Source: CAZBBC01 sp964489835
GTDB lineage: Bacteria; Calditrichota; Calditrichia; JAJRVZ01
Assembly: GCA_964489835.1 (NCBI GenBank)
Contig: CAZBBC010000169.1
Location: 1 to 9,384 of the forward strand
Direction of reading: 5' to 3'
DNA length: 9,384 bases
The notes beneath the pieces were generated by a model, which searched no databases, was not told the origin of the DNA, and worked only from the letters and a program-made list of their open reading frames with translations. Both the position numbers and the translations under genes were made by a program. Below, piece by piece: positions 1 through 5,293 of this stretch. The stretch's first letter is position 1, and each line of letters starts with the position of its first letter.

Positions 1-10
1 TTATTCGTAT

Positions 11-115
11 TTATTTGGTATTTGGAATTTGGATTTTGGTAATTAAATTCGCCGCTCGAAGATCCCGTGTATCGGGACGGCGAATTTCAGGAGGTCCGGC
101 GAAGCGGGAATCCTG
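11..115. repeat. Interspersed repeat, copy 1: TTTGGAA minisatellite plus GC-rich hairpin
   Basis: A short TTTGG-rich minisatellite (11-40) is followed by a hairpin with a perfect 10-bp outer stem, AAATTCGCCG (45-54) against CGGCGAATTT (78-87). Nested inside is a 5-bp stem, TCCCG (63-67) against CGGGA (73-77). A looser CAGGA/TCCTG pair lies at 88-92 and 111-115. The 15-mer TATTTGGAATTTGGA (19-33) and the TTAAATTCGCCG that follows (43-54) recur, the latter with one mismatch, at 5295-5309 and 5326-5337 in the same orientation, so this is one copy of a dispersed element. Such minisatellite-hairpin blocks are common between genes in FCB-group genomes. No coding potential is seen. Positions 116-283 are AT-rich and hold nothing I recognise. 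Confidence 0.6.
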
Positions 116-283
116 TATTTAAATTATTGATTCCTTTAACATGTTGTTTTTATAGATTAATTGATACATTCACTTTTTAAAATCTGACAAATCTGAGCCA
201 TACTGTAATAAGTTGCATATTAGCATTCAATTAATCCAACTTTCTAAATGATAGTACAACTCTAATAATAACCTTTGCAAAAC

Positions 284-661
284 CTATTGGTTGTTCCCGC
301 TTACATAGTTGTCAAAACAGGCGACACCGGCCTGATATCGTTCACCACTGCTGGCACCCGAGGTATCTGCCCTCCTCAGGCAATCTTTTAACTTCTTTAA
401 TCTCTGTTGCTGCTCTACCTCTGCTCTTGTATATGCCTCAAAATCACTGGTTTCTAATACACCATATATAGACCCGATTCCCAGCTCTGCAATATATCTC
501 GACCTGGATAATCCGGCTATCACCGCTTGCTGAATACGATAGGCTAAAATAACAAGCGGGTACTTTTTCTCCACCTCCTTAAATTGTTTTTTGAAAAGCT
601 TTTTGTCCTTAGCAAGCATTTTTGTAAACGATTGCAGCGGATCTTTACTCATTTCTTTCAT
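284..661 (-). CDS. Hypothetical protein, 125 aa, unrecognised family
   Basis: This is an intact ORF from ATG (661) to TAG (284). AGAGGAG (671-677) lies 9 nt upstream of the ATG, a slightly long but usable ribosome binding site. I do not recognise the family. The N-terminal 35 residues are strongly basic and lysine-rich (KDKKLFKKQFKEVEKKYP). A short hydrophobic stretch follows around 36-51 (LVILAYRIQQAVIAGL), too short and polar to call a membrane segment. Residues 81-98 look like a charged helix, and the tail is Ser/Gly-rich with Cys at 94 and 115. No signal peptide is visible. It stands alone: its upstream side is about 1.1 kb of noncoding DNA, so no operon partner suggests a role. It is probably real because of the ribosome binding site and the mixed, protein-like composition. 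Confidence 0.6.
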   Translation of the reverse strand: MKEMSKDPLQSFTKMLAKDKKLFKKQFKEVEKKYPLVILAYRIQQAVIAGLSRSRYIAELGIGSIYGVLETSDFEAYTRAEVEQQQRLKKLKDCLRRADTSGASSGERYQAGVACFDNYVSGNNQ

Positions 662-677
662 GATGGATGACTCCTCT

Positions 678-1017
678 TTAATTAATCATACTTCCGTTTT
701 ACCCACATTTTAGCGTATTTACTTTACAAATTGTGACTATTTTTCAAGCCACATTGAATATAAAAATGTTTAAAGACAGATAAACGAAAGATCTCTACGT
801 CAGTATTAATAAAAAGCAATAGAAAATAGACACGATCTCAGATGCAATCTATAGTGGTGAGCTATCAGTGTATAAGAAGTTCAATAAGGATGATATCAGT
901 GCTGGTTTCAGTAGTCAATAATATAACAAAAACCATACCGTGTAGTTAAAATATGGGTAAGTGTTATAATAACAATTAATTGGAACAAATAATAAGAAAA
1001 ATCATTTGGAAGGATTG
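678..1017. other. AT-rich intergenic stretch, possible decayed coding remnant
   Basis: No intact gene is visible here. On the plus strand, one frame from 784 to 921 reads 12 codons, a TAG (820-822), then 32 codons (KIDTISDAIYSGELSVYKKF and on) to TAA at 919-921. The second segment has protein-like composition but no start codon, no ribosome binding site and no family match I can name. It may be a fragment of a lost gene or simply chance. The part nearest 678 must hold the promoter of the 125-aa gene, but I could not find a convincing -35/-10 pair. Confidence 0.25.
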
Positions 1018-1066
1018 TTCACATTATGTGAATGATCGATCACAAAATGTGAACGATACTTCACAT
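1018..1066. repeat. TCACA/TGTGA palindrome cluster, 21-bp period
   Basis: TTCACAT-T-ATGTGAA (1018-1032) is a perfect palindrome around one central base. TGATCGATCA (1033-1042) is a perfect 10-bp palindrome. TCACA recurs at 1019, 1040 and 1061, and TGTGAA at 1027 and 1048, always 21 bp apart, so equivalent positions sit on the same DNA face. TGTGA and TCACA resemble CRP/FNR half-sites, but the divergent spacing is 8 bp (TGTGA-N8-TCACA) rather than 6, so it is not a standard CRP site. There is no gene within 350 bp on either side, which weakens a simple operator reading. Confidence 0.55.
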
Positions 1067-1122
1067 ATATAAATTTTAACGATCTTATTTAAAAGATATG
1101 CAAATTATAAAATCAGAATATA

Positions 1123-1177
1123 TAAAGAGAGTCCCGGTTTCATTAATACCGAGATTCTCTTTACAGCCAATGGCTGT
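1123..1177. repeat. Two adjacent hairpins between repeat clusters
   Basis: A 16-bp stem pairs TAAAGAGAGTCCCGGT (1123-1138) with ACCGAGATTCTCTTTA (1148-1163) across a 9-nt loop, with one C-A mismatch and one G-T wobble. A second, perfect hairpin, ACAGCCA-A-TGGCTGT (1163-1177), shares its first base with the end of the first. Neither is followed by a clean T-run on either strand, so I do not call an intrinsic terminator. The pair lies between the 21-bp palindrome cluster and the 23-bp array, so it may belong to the same noncoding structure. Confidence 0.5.
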
Positions 1178-1250
1178 CAATTAATCCCCCAAGCCTAATT
1201 CTTGAGATGGGATTAACAGTAAATCCGTAAGTTATTGCCTTCAATTAAAT

Positions 1251-1468
1251 CATTATAATGATTGTACATCAAATCATTACTTTGATCGGGTGTCGATCCT
1301 TACTAGGATCGAGTATCGATCGTTACCAGGATCGGGTGTCGATCATTACTTACATCGGGTACCGATCATTACTTACATCAGGTATCAATCATTACCTAGA
1401 TCGGGTGTCGATCCTTACTAGGATCGAGTGTTGATCCTTACCATGATCGGGTACCGACCATTATAATG
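1251..1468. repeat. 23-bp tandem array of GATCG...CGATC dyads
   Basis: Eight units of exactly 23 bp run from 1299 or just before to 1459 (unit starts at 1299, 1322, 1345, 1368, 1391, 1414 and 1437), preceded by a 24-bp unit at 1275. Each contains a 15-bp dyad of consensus GATCGGGTRYCGATC joined by an 8-bp linker (NTTACYNR). Linkers such as CTTACTAG also form dyads with the flanking GATC (GATCCT-TACT-AGGATC), so alternative hairpins are possible. GATC occurs 12 times, 11 or 12 bp apart except where units have mutated. The 10-bp palindrome CATTATAATG stands at both edges (1251-1260 and 1459-1468). Positions 1284-1314 and 1399-1429 are identical over 31 bp, 115 bp (five units) apart, which points to block duplication. 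A 23-bp period cannot keep a reading frame, and there are no unique spacers, so it is neither coding nor CRISPR. Confidence 0.85.
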
Positions 1469-1555
1469 TTTTATCATATGACATATATATCATTTTAAAT
1501 GATATATTAGATCTAATTTATTTATAAAAAAAAATAAAGGGAATTCATCTGGTTT

Positions 1556-1739
1556 TTGTCCTGTCAGGCTGCCCACCCACTGGCGGGGATCAGCCTTGCG
1601 GTTAAGTAATCCGTGTTAATCCGTGCCAGCCAGTGTGCTGATCCGCCCTTCGGCGTGATAATCCGTGGTTAATAAATTATTTTGTCTTTTTTCTTTTTTC
1701 TTTTGTCTTTTTTCTTTGATTTGATTGCAGCATCGCTGC
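1556..1739. repeat. Mosaic of short intergenic repeats downstream of the ATPase gene
   Basis: TAATCCGTG occurs three times (1607-1615, 1617-1625, 1659-1667). Two inverted pairs, CACTGGC/GCCAGTG (1578-1584 and 1629-1635) and GATCAGC/GCTGATC (1588-1594 and 1637-1643), are arranged so that only one can pair at a time. CGCC-CTTC-GGCG is a small hairpin near 1643-1654. A pyrimidine tract holds a direct repeat, TTTGTCTTTTTTCTTT at 1681-1696 and 1702-1717 (21-bp period). GCAGC-ATC-GCTGC (1727-1739) is a hairpin close to the 3' end of the ATPase gene, but the minus-strand sequence after it is purine-rich, so it is not a classical terminator. No ORF is supported. Confidence 0.55.
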
Positions 1740-1774
1740 GGTATGAATAGATCAGGTTATATAAAAACTGATTA

Positions 1775-2941
1775 TTATAAATTTTTGATTTTTTCCGATA
1801 AAAATTCAAATAGATTACAGACGTAGGTCGATTTGCCGATCAAATAAGAATCCGATTTGGGGGTGATAACGAAATTAATTTTTGTTTGTAAATCATCGAC
1901 AGCTATAGCAAACCCTTTTGCTGGCCGCGGCTGTGAAGTATATTTAATTTCCAGACAAGCCAGCGGTTGTGTTCCCTTCACCAGTACCAGATCACTTTCT
2001 GCACCATGATGTGTTCGGTAATAAAACAGTTTTAGCTCCTGCAGTAAGCATTGCTGAATCTGCTCGATGACATAACCTTCCCATGAATTGCCGATAAGCA
2101 CATGACCCTGCAGGGACTCGGGATTATGAATACCGGTCAGATAGTGCAGGATACCTGTATCACGGATATAGATTTTGGGTGATTTAACCAATCGTTTTTT
2201 CATATTGAAATGATACGGTTCCAACCGACGAACAATAAATGCTGCTTCAAGAAAATTTACGTAACGATTGACTGTCGGAACGCTGATGCCAAGTGATTTA
2301 GCGAATGTACTGGCATTCCAGATACCACCATGAAAATGGGCGAGCATGGTCCAGAACCTGCGCATTAGAACAGAATCAACAGACAGTCCCAGCATCGGCA
2401 GGTCTCTTTCCAGATAGGTTTGAACAAAATTGCGCATCCAGGTTATATGGGTATTCATTTTTACTGATAAAAACGCTTGAGGAAACCCGCCTTTGAACCA
2501 GTGATCAAACATATCAAAGTCATTGCTTATTTCCAGCAAATTGAAGGGTGAAATTTCAATATATGCAATCCTGCCAGCCAGCGTTTCTGCGCTTTGCTTA
2601 AGAAGATGAGGCGAGGCTGATCCCAAAATAACGAATCGTCCCGGAACACGCTTACGATCGATCAGTGCCCTTAGAGTAGAAAAAATATCCGGCAGGCGTT
2701 GAATCTCATCCAGAATTACACAATTCTCTTCATGTTGTTCCAGGTAAATCTGCGGTTCATGCAATTTACTGAAATCTCCCGGAAGCTCCAGATCAAGATA
2801 AACACACTTTTTATCTATCGCAGGCATCAATTGTTTTACCAGTGTCGTTTTTCCCACCTGCCTGGGTCCAATAATGCCAACAACAGGGAAATTGCGAATC
2901 AATTCCTGCACAATGGCCGTTATATTTCTATAAATAAGCAT
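1775..2941 (-). CDS. AAA-family ATPase with C-terminal DUF4143 domain
   Basis: A 388-aa protein with the usual two-part build of this family. The N-terminal P-loop ATPase (AAA_14 type) shows Walker A GPRQVGKTT (25-33), Walker B CVILDEIQ (74-81) and a sensor-like FVILGSASPHLL (103-114). The DUF4143 part begins near 175. It contains a winged-helix-like stretch (207-243: ASTFAKSLGISVPTVNRYVNFLE) and a restriction-endonuclease-like tail with WEGYVIEQI (287-295), GAESDLVL (Asp317) and LEIKYTS (Glu331, Lys333). The acidic and lysine residues of a PD-(D/E)XK core therefore seem kept. The length is normal for the family and there is no frameshift. The biological role of these proteins is not well established; they are abundant in bacterial accessory regions. 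The start is ATG 2941; no Shine-Dalgarno motif is visible. Transcription probably comes from the promoter/operator at 2951-3017. It is transcribed separately from the abiE operon upstream. Confidence 0.93.
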   Translation of the reverse strand: MLIYRNITAIVQELIRNFPVVGIIGPRQVGKTTLVKQLMPAIDKKCVYLDLELPGDFSKLHEPQIYLEQHEENCVILDEIQRLPDIFSTLRALIDRKRVPGRFVILGSASPHLLKQSAETLAGRIAYIEISPFNLLEISNDFDMFDHWFKGGFPQAFLSVKMNTHITWMRNFVQTYLERDLPMLGLSVDSVLMRRFWTMLAHFHGGIWNASTFAKSLGISVPTVNRYVNFLEAAFIVRRLEPYHFNMKKRLVKSPKIYIRDTGILHYLTGIHNPESLQGHVLIGNSWEGYVIEQIQQCLLQELKLFYYRTHHGAESDLVLVKGTQPLACLEIKYTSQPRPAKGFAIAVDDLQTKINFVITPKSDSYLIGKSTYVCNLFEFLSEKIKNL

Positions 2942-2950
2942 AGTAATTAG

Positions 2951-2985
2951 CGTGAATAATTTAAATATGTTTTAAATATTTCACG
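2951..2985. promoter_or_regulatory. 35-bp palindrome at the ATPase transcription start (candidate operator)
   Basis: CGTGAATAATTTAAA (2951-2965) and TTTAAATATTTCACG (2971-2985) are inverted repeats matching at 13 of 15 positions around a 5-bp centre. It lies just downstream of the predicted -10 box, covering the likely transcription start and most of the 5' leader of the minus-strand ATPase gene. It could be a repressor site or a 5' hairpin in the mRNA; it lacks the GC-rich stem expected of a terminator. Confidence 0.55.
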
Positions 2986-2988
2986 GTT

Positions 2989-3017
2989 AAAATAACGCAT
3001 ATTCGACCGAATGTCAA
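2989..3017 (-). promoter_or_regulatory. Sigma70-type promoter of the ATPase gene
   Basis: On the minus strand, TTGACA (3012-3017) and TATTTT (2989-2994) are separated by 17 bp. The -35 box matches consensus fully; the -10 box is fair. The predicted start near 2982 gives a leader of about 40 nt to ATG 2941. A small dyad, ATTCG-AC-CGAAT (3001-3012), lies in the spacer and could be a second operator half. Confidence 0.5.
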
Positions 3018-3064
3018 TACTAATTTTTTGAATAGTTTGGAGTTTATAATAGTTATTGGAAATT

Positions 3065-3160
3065 TTAACACAGCCGGATGCCTTTGGCAAGTACTTCGGA
3101 TATCGGTTTCATTGCATCATCGTTATTCCAGATCCTCAAAACATGTATTATAATAAGGTG
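3065..3160 (-). pseudogene. Relic of a DUF559-type endonuclease-like protein, C-terminal end only
   Basis: Directly after the abiEii stop codon (3161-3163), and in the same frame, 31 codons stay open to TAA at 3065-3067. The peptide contains HVLRIWNNDDAMKPISEVL. The VLR-[FI]-WNN-[DE] motif followed by a helix with VL..I is the characteristic C-terminus of DUF559 proteins (very-short-patch-repair endonuclease-like fold). The rest of that domain, including the catalytic part, is missing, so this is a truncated remnant. It has no start or ribosome binding site of its own. The junction suggests a deletion or insertion that placed the abiE pair against an older gene. The family match is from memory of the motif and was not tested by a search. 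Confidence 0.6.
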
Positions 3161-3811
3161 TTAAATTTTATCCATAATAAAACGGAATCGATTTTTAACA
3201 TAATATGTCCTCATCTCATCTTCCAGCAATGAGCCTAATTTAACTTTGAAATCATTTTCGCTAAATGCGTGAAGCCTTTTTTTTAATAAATCTCTTCTTT
3301 CATCTGACATCTCAGGCAGGGTAATGCCTTTACGCAACAGAAATTCGATATCAAAGGCATCTCTGATCTCATGCCGGTCGATAAGTGCTTCAATTTTGTT
3401 GGACATTGTCTGAGCAAGGGTATGCGTGTTTAGAAGTACCTGGCGGTTGCTATATTTTGAGAAGGCAATAGTCTTTTCCATATCCCAGTTCCTGATATCT
3501 TTTCTGATCTCCAATTTTAGTTTTTTGGGATAATCAGAAGACCGGACTTCTACCAGCAGTGAGAAATGTTTGTTCTGGCTGTCGGTGATTTCATATTCTT
3601 TTTTCAACCGCGACCGGATGCTATCCAGAAATAATTCAATATCAACTGTTTGTGTTAACCAAAAATCCATATCTGCGGAATAGCGGCTTCCCTCGTGGCA
3701 GAGTCTGAGCATTGTTCCACCACCAAACACCAGTTTATCGAGTATTCTTCCGCTGTTCAGATGATTCAATACTTCAATCTCAAATTTTTCATGCTTGGCT
3801 AATAAATCCAT
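3161..3811 (-). CDS. abiEii: AbiEii-family nucleotidyltransferase toxin (type IV TA)
   Basis: A 216-aa protein of the AbiEii/AbiGii nucleotidyltransferase family (PF08843 type). Key motifs are FGGGTMLRL (29-37) and RYSADMDFWL (43-52), which form the GG...DxD nucleotidyltransferase core with Asp47 and Asp49. KLKLEIRKD (97-105) probably supplies the third acidic residue, and the helical LAQTMSNKIEALIDRHEIRD (132-151) followed by AFDIEFLL is the conserved family segment. Characterised members add nucleotides to tRNA or otherwise stall translation, halting growth, for example during phage infection. The start ATG 3811 follows GAGGG with short spacing. The gene overlaps the 3' end of abiEi by 23 nt in another frame, so translation is probably coupled. 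It is on the short side for the family, but the motifs and natural-looking C-terminus suggest it is complete. Confidence 0.92.
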   Translation of the reverse strand: MDLLAKHEKFEIEVLNHLNSGRILDKLVFGGGTMLRLCHEGSRYSADMDFWLTQTVDIELFLDSIRSRLKKEYEITDSQNKHFSLLVEVRSSDYPKKLKLEIRKDIRNWDMEKTIAFSKYSNRQVLLNTHTLAQTMSNKIEALIDRHEIRDAFDIEFLLRKGITLPEMSDERRDLLKKRLHAFSENDFKVKLGSLLEDEMRTYYVKNRFRFIMDKI

Positions 3812-4382
3812 GGACCCTCAGCATTTTTTTTGTACTTTCCGGATAATATTCAGAGATATTAATTAAAATCTTCTGGTTCAGCCCGCTTAAGCCGACTGCT
3901 GCGACATCCAGTGAATATCTGCCCAGTGAGGTAAGATACACAGCATCCAGCAGGGCTTTTTCTGGTATAGCGATATAAAAACCATCTTTTTTTTCAAAGG
4001 CACAATAAAGTTTTTCGGACAATTTGGCATAGCGGAATGTCACTTCTTTGATTTGTTTTACCAGGCTTCTTTTTATCGAGATGCACTCAATATAATTACG
4101 CTGTATCTGGGTGGTGATGCCATAATACGCCAGTGCCGTCGTCAATGAAACATAAGATGGAACCTGTAAAAGATTCGCCGTCTCAAAGTGGTTCTCCATT
4201 GAAAAATACTTCCATTTTTCAGCTAATACGAAAATATTTGGTTTTATCCGGACCAATATTCCGTTTCTAACATAGCGGTGAGCAACCACCCGGGCTGATT
4301 CAGGAGAGATCCTTAATATCTTCGATATATCCAAAAAACTAAAAAATTGTTTTTCAATATTATTTAATTTCAGCACCTTCAC
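3789..4382 (-). CDS. abiEi: AbiEi-family antitoxin / transcriptional regulator (type IV TA)
   Basis: The antitoxin partner of the downstream AbiEii. Counted from the longest frame (GTG 4391), an N-terminal winged helix-turn-helix spans about 16-57 (FFSFLDISKILRISPESARVVAHRYVRNGILVRIKPNIF). The AbiEi core follows with VPSYVSLTTALAYYGI (77-92), a basic FRYAKL segment and IPEKALLDAVYL (142-153). AbiEi proteins counteract the toxin without forming a stable complex with it and repress their own promoter by binding inverted repeats. I prefer GTG 4382 as start (197 aa), because AAGG (4391-4394) lies 8 nt upstream of it; the longest frame, GTG 4391, would place the AAGG inside its own start. The 20-bp palindrome upstream (4394-4413) fits autoregulation. 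The length is normal for the short AbiEi forms. Confidence 0.9.
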   Translation of the reverse strand: MKVLKLNNIEKQFFSFLDISKILRISPESARVVAHRYVRNGILVRIKPNIFVLAEKWKYFSMENHFETANLLQVPSYVSLTTALAYYGITTQIQRNYIECISIKRSLVKQIKEVTFRYAKLSEKLYCAFEKKDGFYIAIPEKALLDAVYLTSLGRYSLDVAAVGLSGLNQKILINISEYYPESTKKMLRVHGFISQA

Positions 4383-4393
4383 TAAATACACCT

Positions 4394-4413
4394 TATTAAC
4401 ATATTTGTTAATA
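4394..4413. promoter_or_regulatory. Candidate AbiEi operator: perfect 8-bp inverted repeat
   Basis: TATTAACA (4394-4401) and TGTTAATA (4406-4413) are perfect inverted repeats around a 4-bp centre. The site abuts the predicted -10 box, covers the likely transcription start and touches the ribosome binding site of abiEi, where an autorepressor would block initiation. AbiEi antitoxins are known to bind such repeats in their own promoters; binding here is inferred. Confidence 0.6.
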
Positions 4414-4441
4414 TAATATATTTTATAATTATAAAATGCAA
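4413..4441 (-). promoter_or_regulatory. Promoter of the abiEi-abiEii operon
   Basis: On the minus strand, TTGCAT (4436-4441) and TATTAT (4413-4418) are 17 bp apart. Most of the spacer is part of a perfect 18-bp AT palindrome (4420-4437), which might be a second regulator site or just an AT-rich promoter feature. The predicted start near 4406 leaves a leader of about 25 nt before GTG 4382. Confidence 0.5.
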
Positions 4442-4780
4442 GCTATTTGAATTATACTTAATTGTTTCCCTCTCTGTTTGACAAATGGCAGCAGCTTTTC
4501 AGACATATTCAGACCTTAATTAAAATTCTATTTTAAAAAAAGAGAAATAAAAATGAGAAATAAAAGGTTTGATCCTTCTATATACTCATTACCCAAAATT
4601 ATTTTATACATCAGATCTAATGTTTTAAGAGTTTTGAATTCAGACCTCTGCCTTACTGAGGCAAAAATATTTTAAAAACGAACGGCAGCTTAGAAACAAA
4701 GATTAATTTCAAGAGATAATTCACCTGAATTATTCATAAAATTAAATAATTAAGTCTATAAATAACATAAAATCAATGAG
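4442..4780. other. AT-rich intergenic stretch with a doubtful 40-codon ORF
   Basis: No recognisable gene. On the plus strand, ATG 4553 to TAA 4675 encodes 40 residues (MRNKRFDPSIYSLPKIILYI and on), with only a weak AAAGAGA upstream. In such AT-rich DNA this may be chance. TGCCT-TACTG-AGGCA (hairpin near 4650-4664) is the only notable structure. The 10-mer AATTAAGTCT (4748-4757) matches the outer end of the MITE-like element at 4881-4890 in inverted orientation. Confidence 0.25.
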
Positions 4781-4890
4781 TTAATTCCCCCTTAATAAAG
4801 GGGGTTAGGGGGTTGTTTTAAACGTAATATTTTAAATTATATCAATGTTTTACAACCCCTTAGTCCCCTTTTTTAAGGGGAGACTTAATT
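4781..4890. mobile_element. MITE-like element, 110 bp with hairpin-bearing terminal inverted repeats
   Basis: The two ends are imperfect inverted repeats of about 36 bp. The left reads TTAATTCCCCCTTAATAAAG then GGGGTTAGGGGGTTGT (4781-4816). The right, on the minus strand, reads TTAAGTCTCCCCTTAAAAAA then GGGGACTAAGGGGTTGT (from about 4888 down to 4852). Each end folds on itself (CCCCC-TTAATAAA-GGGGG; CCCC-TTTTTTAA-GGGG). The AT-rich core of about 35 bp has no ORF, so the element could only move using a transposase in trans. TTAATT occurs directly at both edges (4781-4786, 4885-4890) and could be a target duplication or part of the repeat. Similar C-run/G-run elements are dispersed in many FCB and other environmental genomes. 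Confidence 0.65.
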
Positions 4891-5011
4891 ATCGCCATAT
4901 GATAGATTTAAAATTCATGAATTAATCAGGTTCATTATTTATAAAATTTTTTAAAAATGAAATTTAATTTTAATCAAGTTCAAAATATTGATATAAATCA
5001 TTTAATAATCG

Positions 5012-5070
5012 AGCTTTGCGTCGGTGCATCGCAGCCTGCCCGGCGTAGACGGGCGAGAAATGAATTCTCC
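5012..5070. repeat. GC-rich hairpin island upstream of the small ORF
   Basis: About 60 bp of GC-rich DNA interrupts very AT-rich surroundings. It contains GCCCG (5038-5042) against CGGGC (5050-5054) around a 7-nt loop. The phrase CTGCCCGGCGTAGACGGGCG resembles dispersed palindromic repeats seen between genes in this group of bacteria. It lies just upstream of the 42-aa ORF and may carry part of its promoter or leader. Confidence 0.4.
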
Positions 5071-5105
5071 AGGTTAATGTATATAAATATAAATAAGGAG
5101 CAAAA

Positions 5106-5234
5106 ATGTTAACAAAAATTTTTAACTCAATGGTTAAAATTATCGAAAAAGTTAGATTTGATATGTTTAAAGATATAAATATAGACCCCAATCTTTCCGA
5201 AAAGGAAATCTCTGACGAGCTCAATTCCAAATAA
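5106..5234 (+). CDS. Small protein, 42 aa, unrecognised
   Basis: A short ORF from ATG 5106 to TAA 5234 with an excellent ribosome binding site, AAGGAG (5095-5100), 5 nt upstream; this is one of the best Shine-Dalgarno motifs in the window. The N-terminal half (MLTKIFNSMVKIIEKVRFDM) alternates hydrophobic and basic residues and could form an amphipathic, membrane-surface helix. The C-terminal half (NIDPNLSEKEISDELNSK) is acidic. There is no signal peptide or full membrane segment. I recognise no family. The opposite strand holds an 86-codon frame over the same DNA, but it lacks a convincing start. The size and amphipathic N-terminus are compatible with a small toxin or membrane-active peptide, but this is only a suggestion. 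It reads opposite to the abiE genes and 240 bp before the secreted operon. Confidence 0.5.
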   Translation: MLTKIFNSMVKIIEKVRFDMFKDINIDPNLSEKEISDELNSK

Positions 5235-5293
5235 TTTTAAAATCTCAAAAACCAAATGCTAAATTTTACTATTTGATAATTGGTCATTGGGAT

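Noticed and set aside
1018..1066. Standard CRP binding site
   Set aside because: The TGTGA and TCACA half-sites are 8 bp apart instead of 6, and no promoter or gene start is near.
1123..1163. Intrinsic terminator
   Set aside because: The stem is long, but no T-run follows on either strand and no gene ends nearby.
1275..1459. CRISPR array
   Set aside because: The 23-bp units are contiguous with no unique spacers, the units vary, and no cas gene is present.
2305..2950. Plus-strand frames of 63 and 83 codons inside the ATPase gene
   Set aside because: They are antisense to a well-supported ATPase with intact Walker motifs.
4957..5112. 51-codon plus-strand frame ending inside the start of the 42-aa ORF
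   Set aside because: No ribosome binding site, and its middle (QPARRRRARN) is simply the translated hairpin repeat.
4970..5230. 86-codon minus-strand frame over the small ORF region
   Set aside because: It lacks a convincing ribosome binding site, crosses the GC-rich hairpin repeat and has low-complexity composition; the plus-strand 42-aa ORF with AAGGAG explains the region better.
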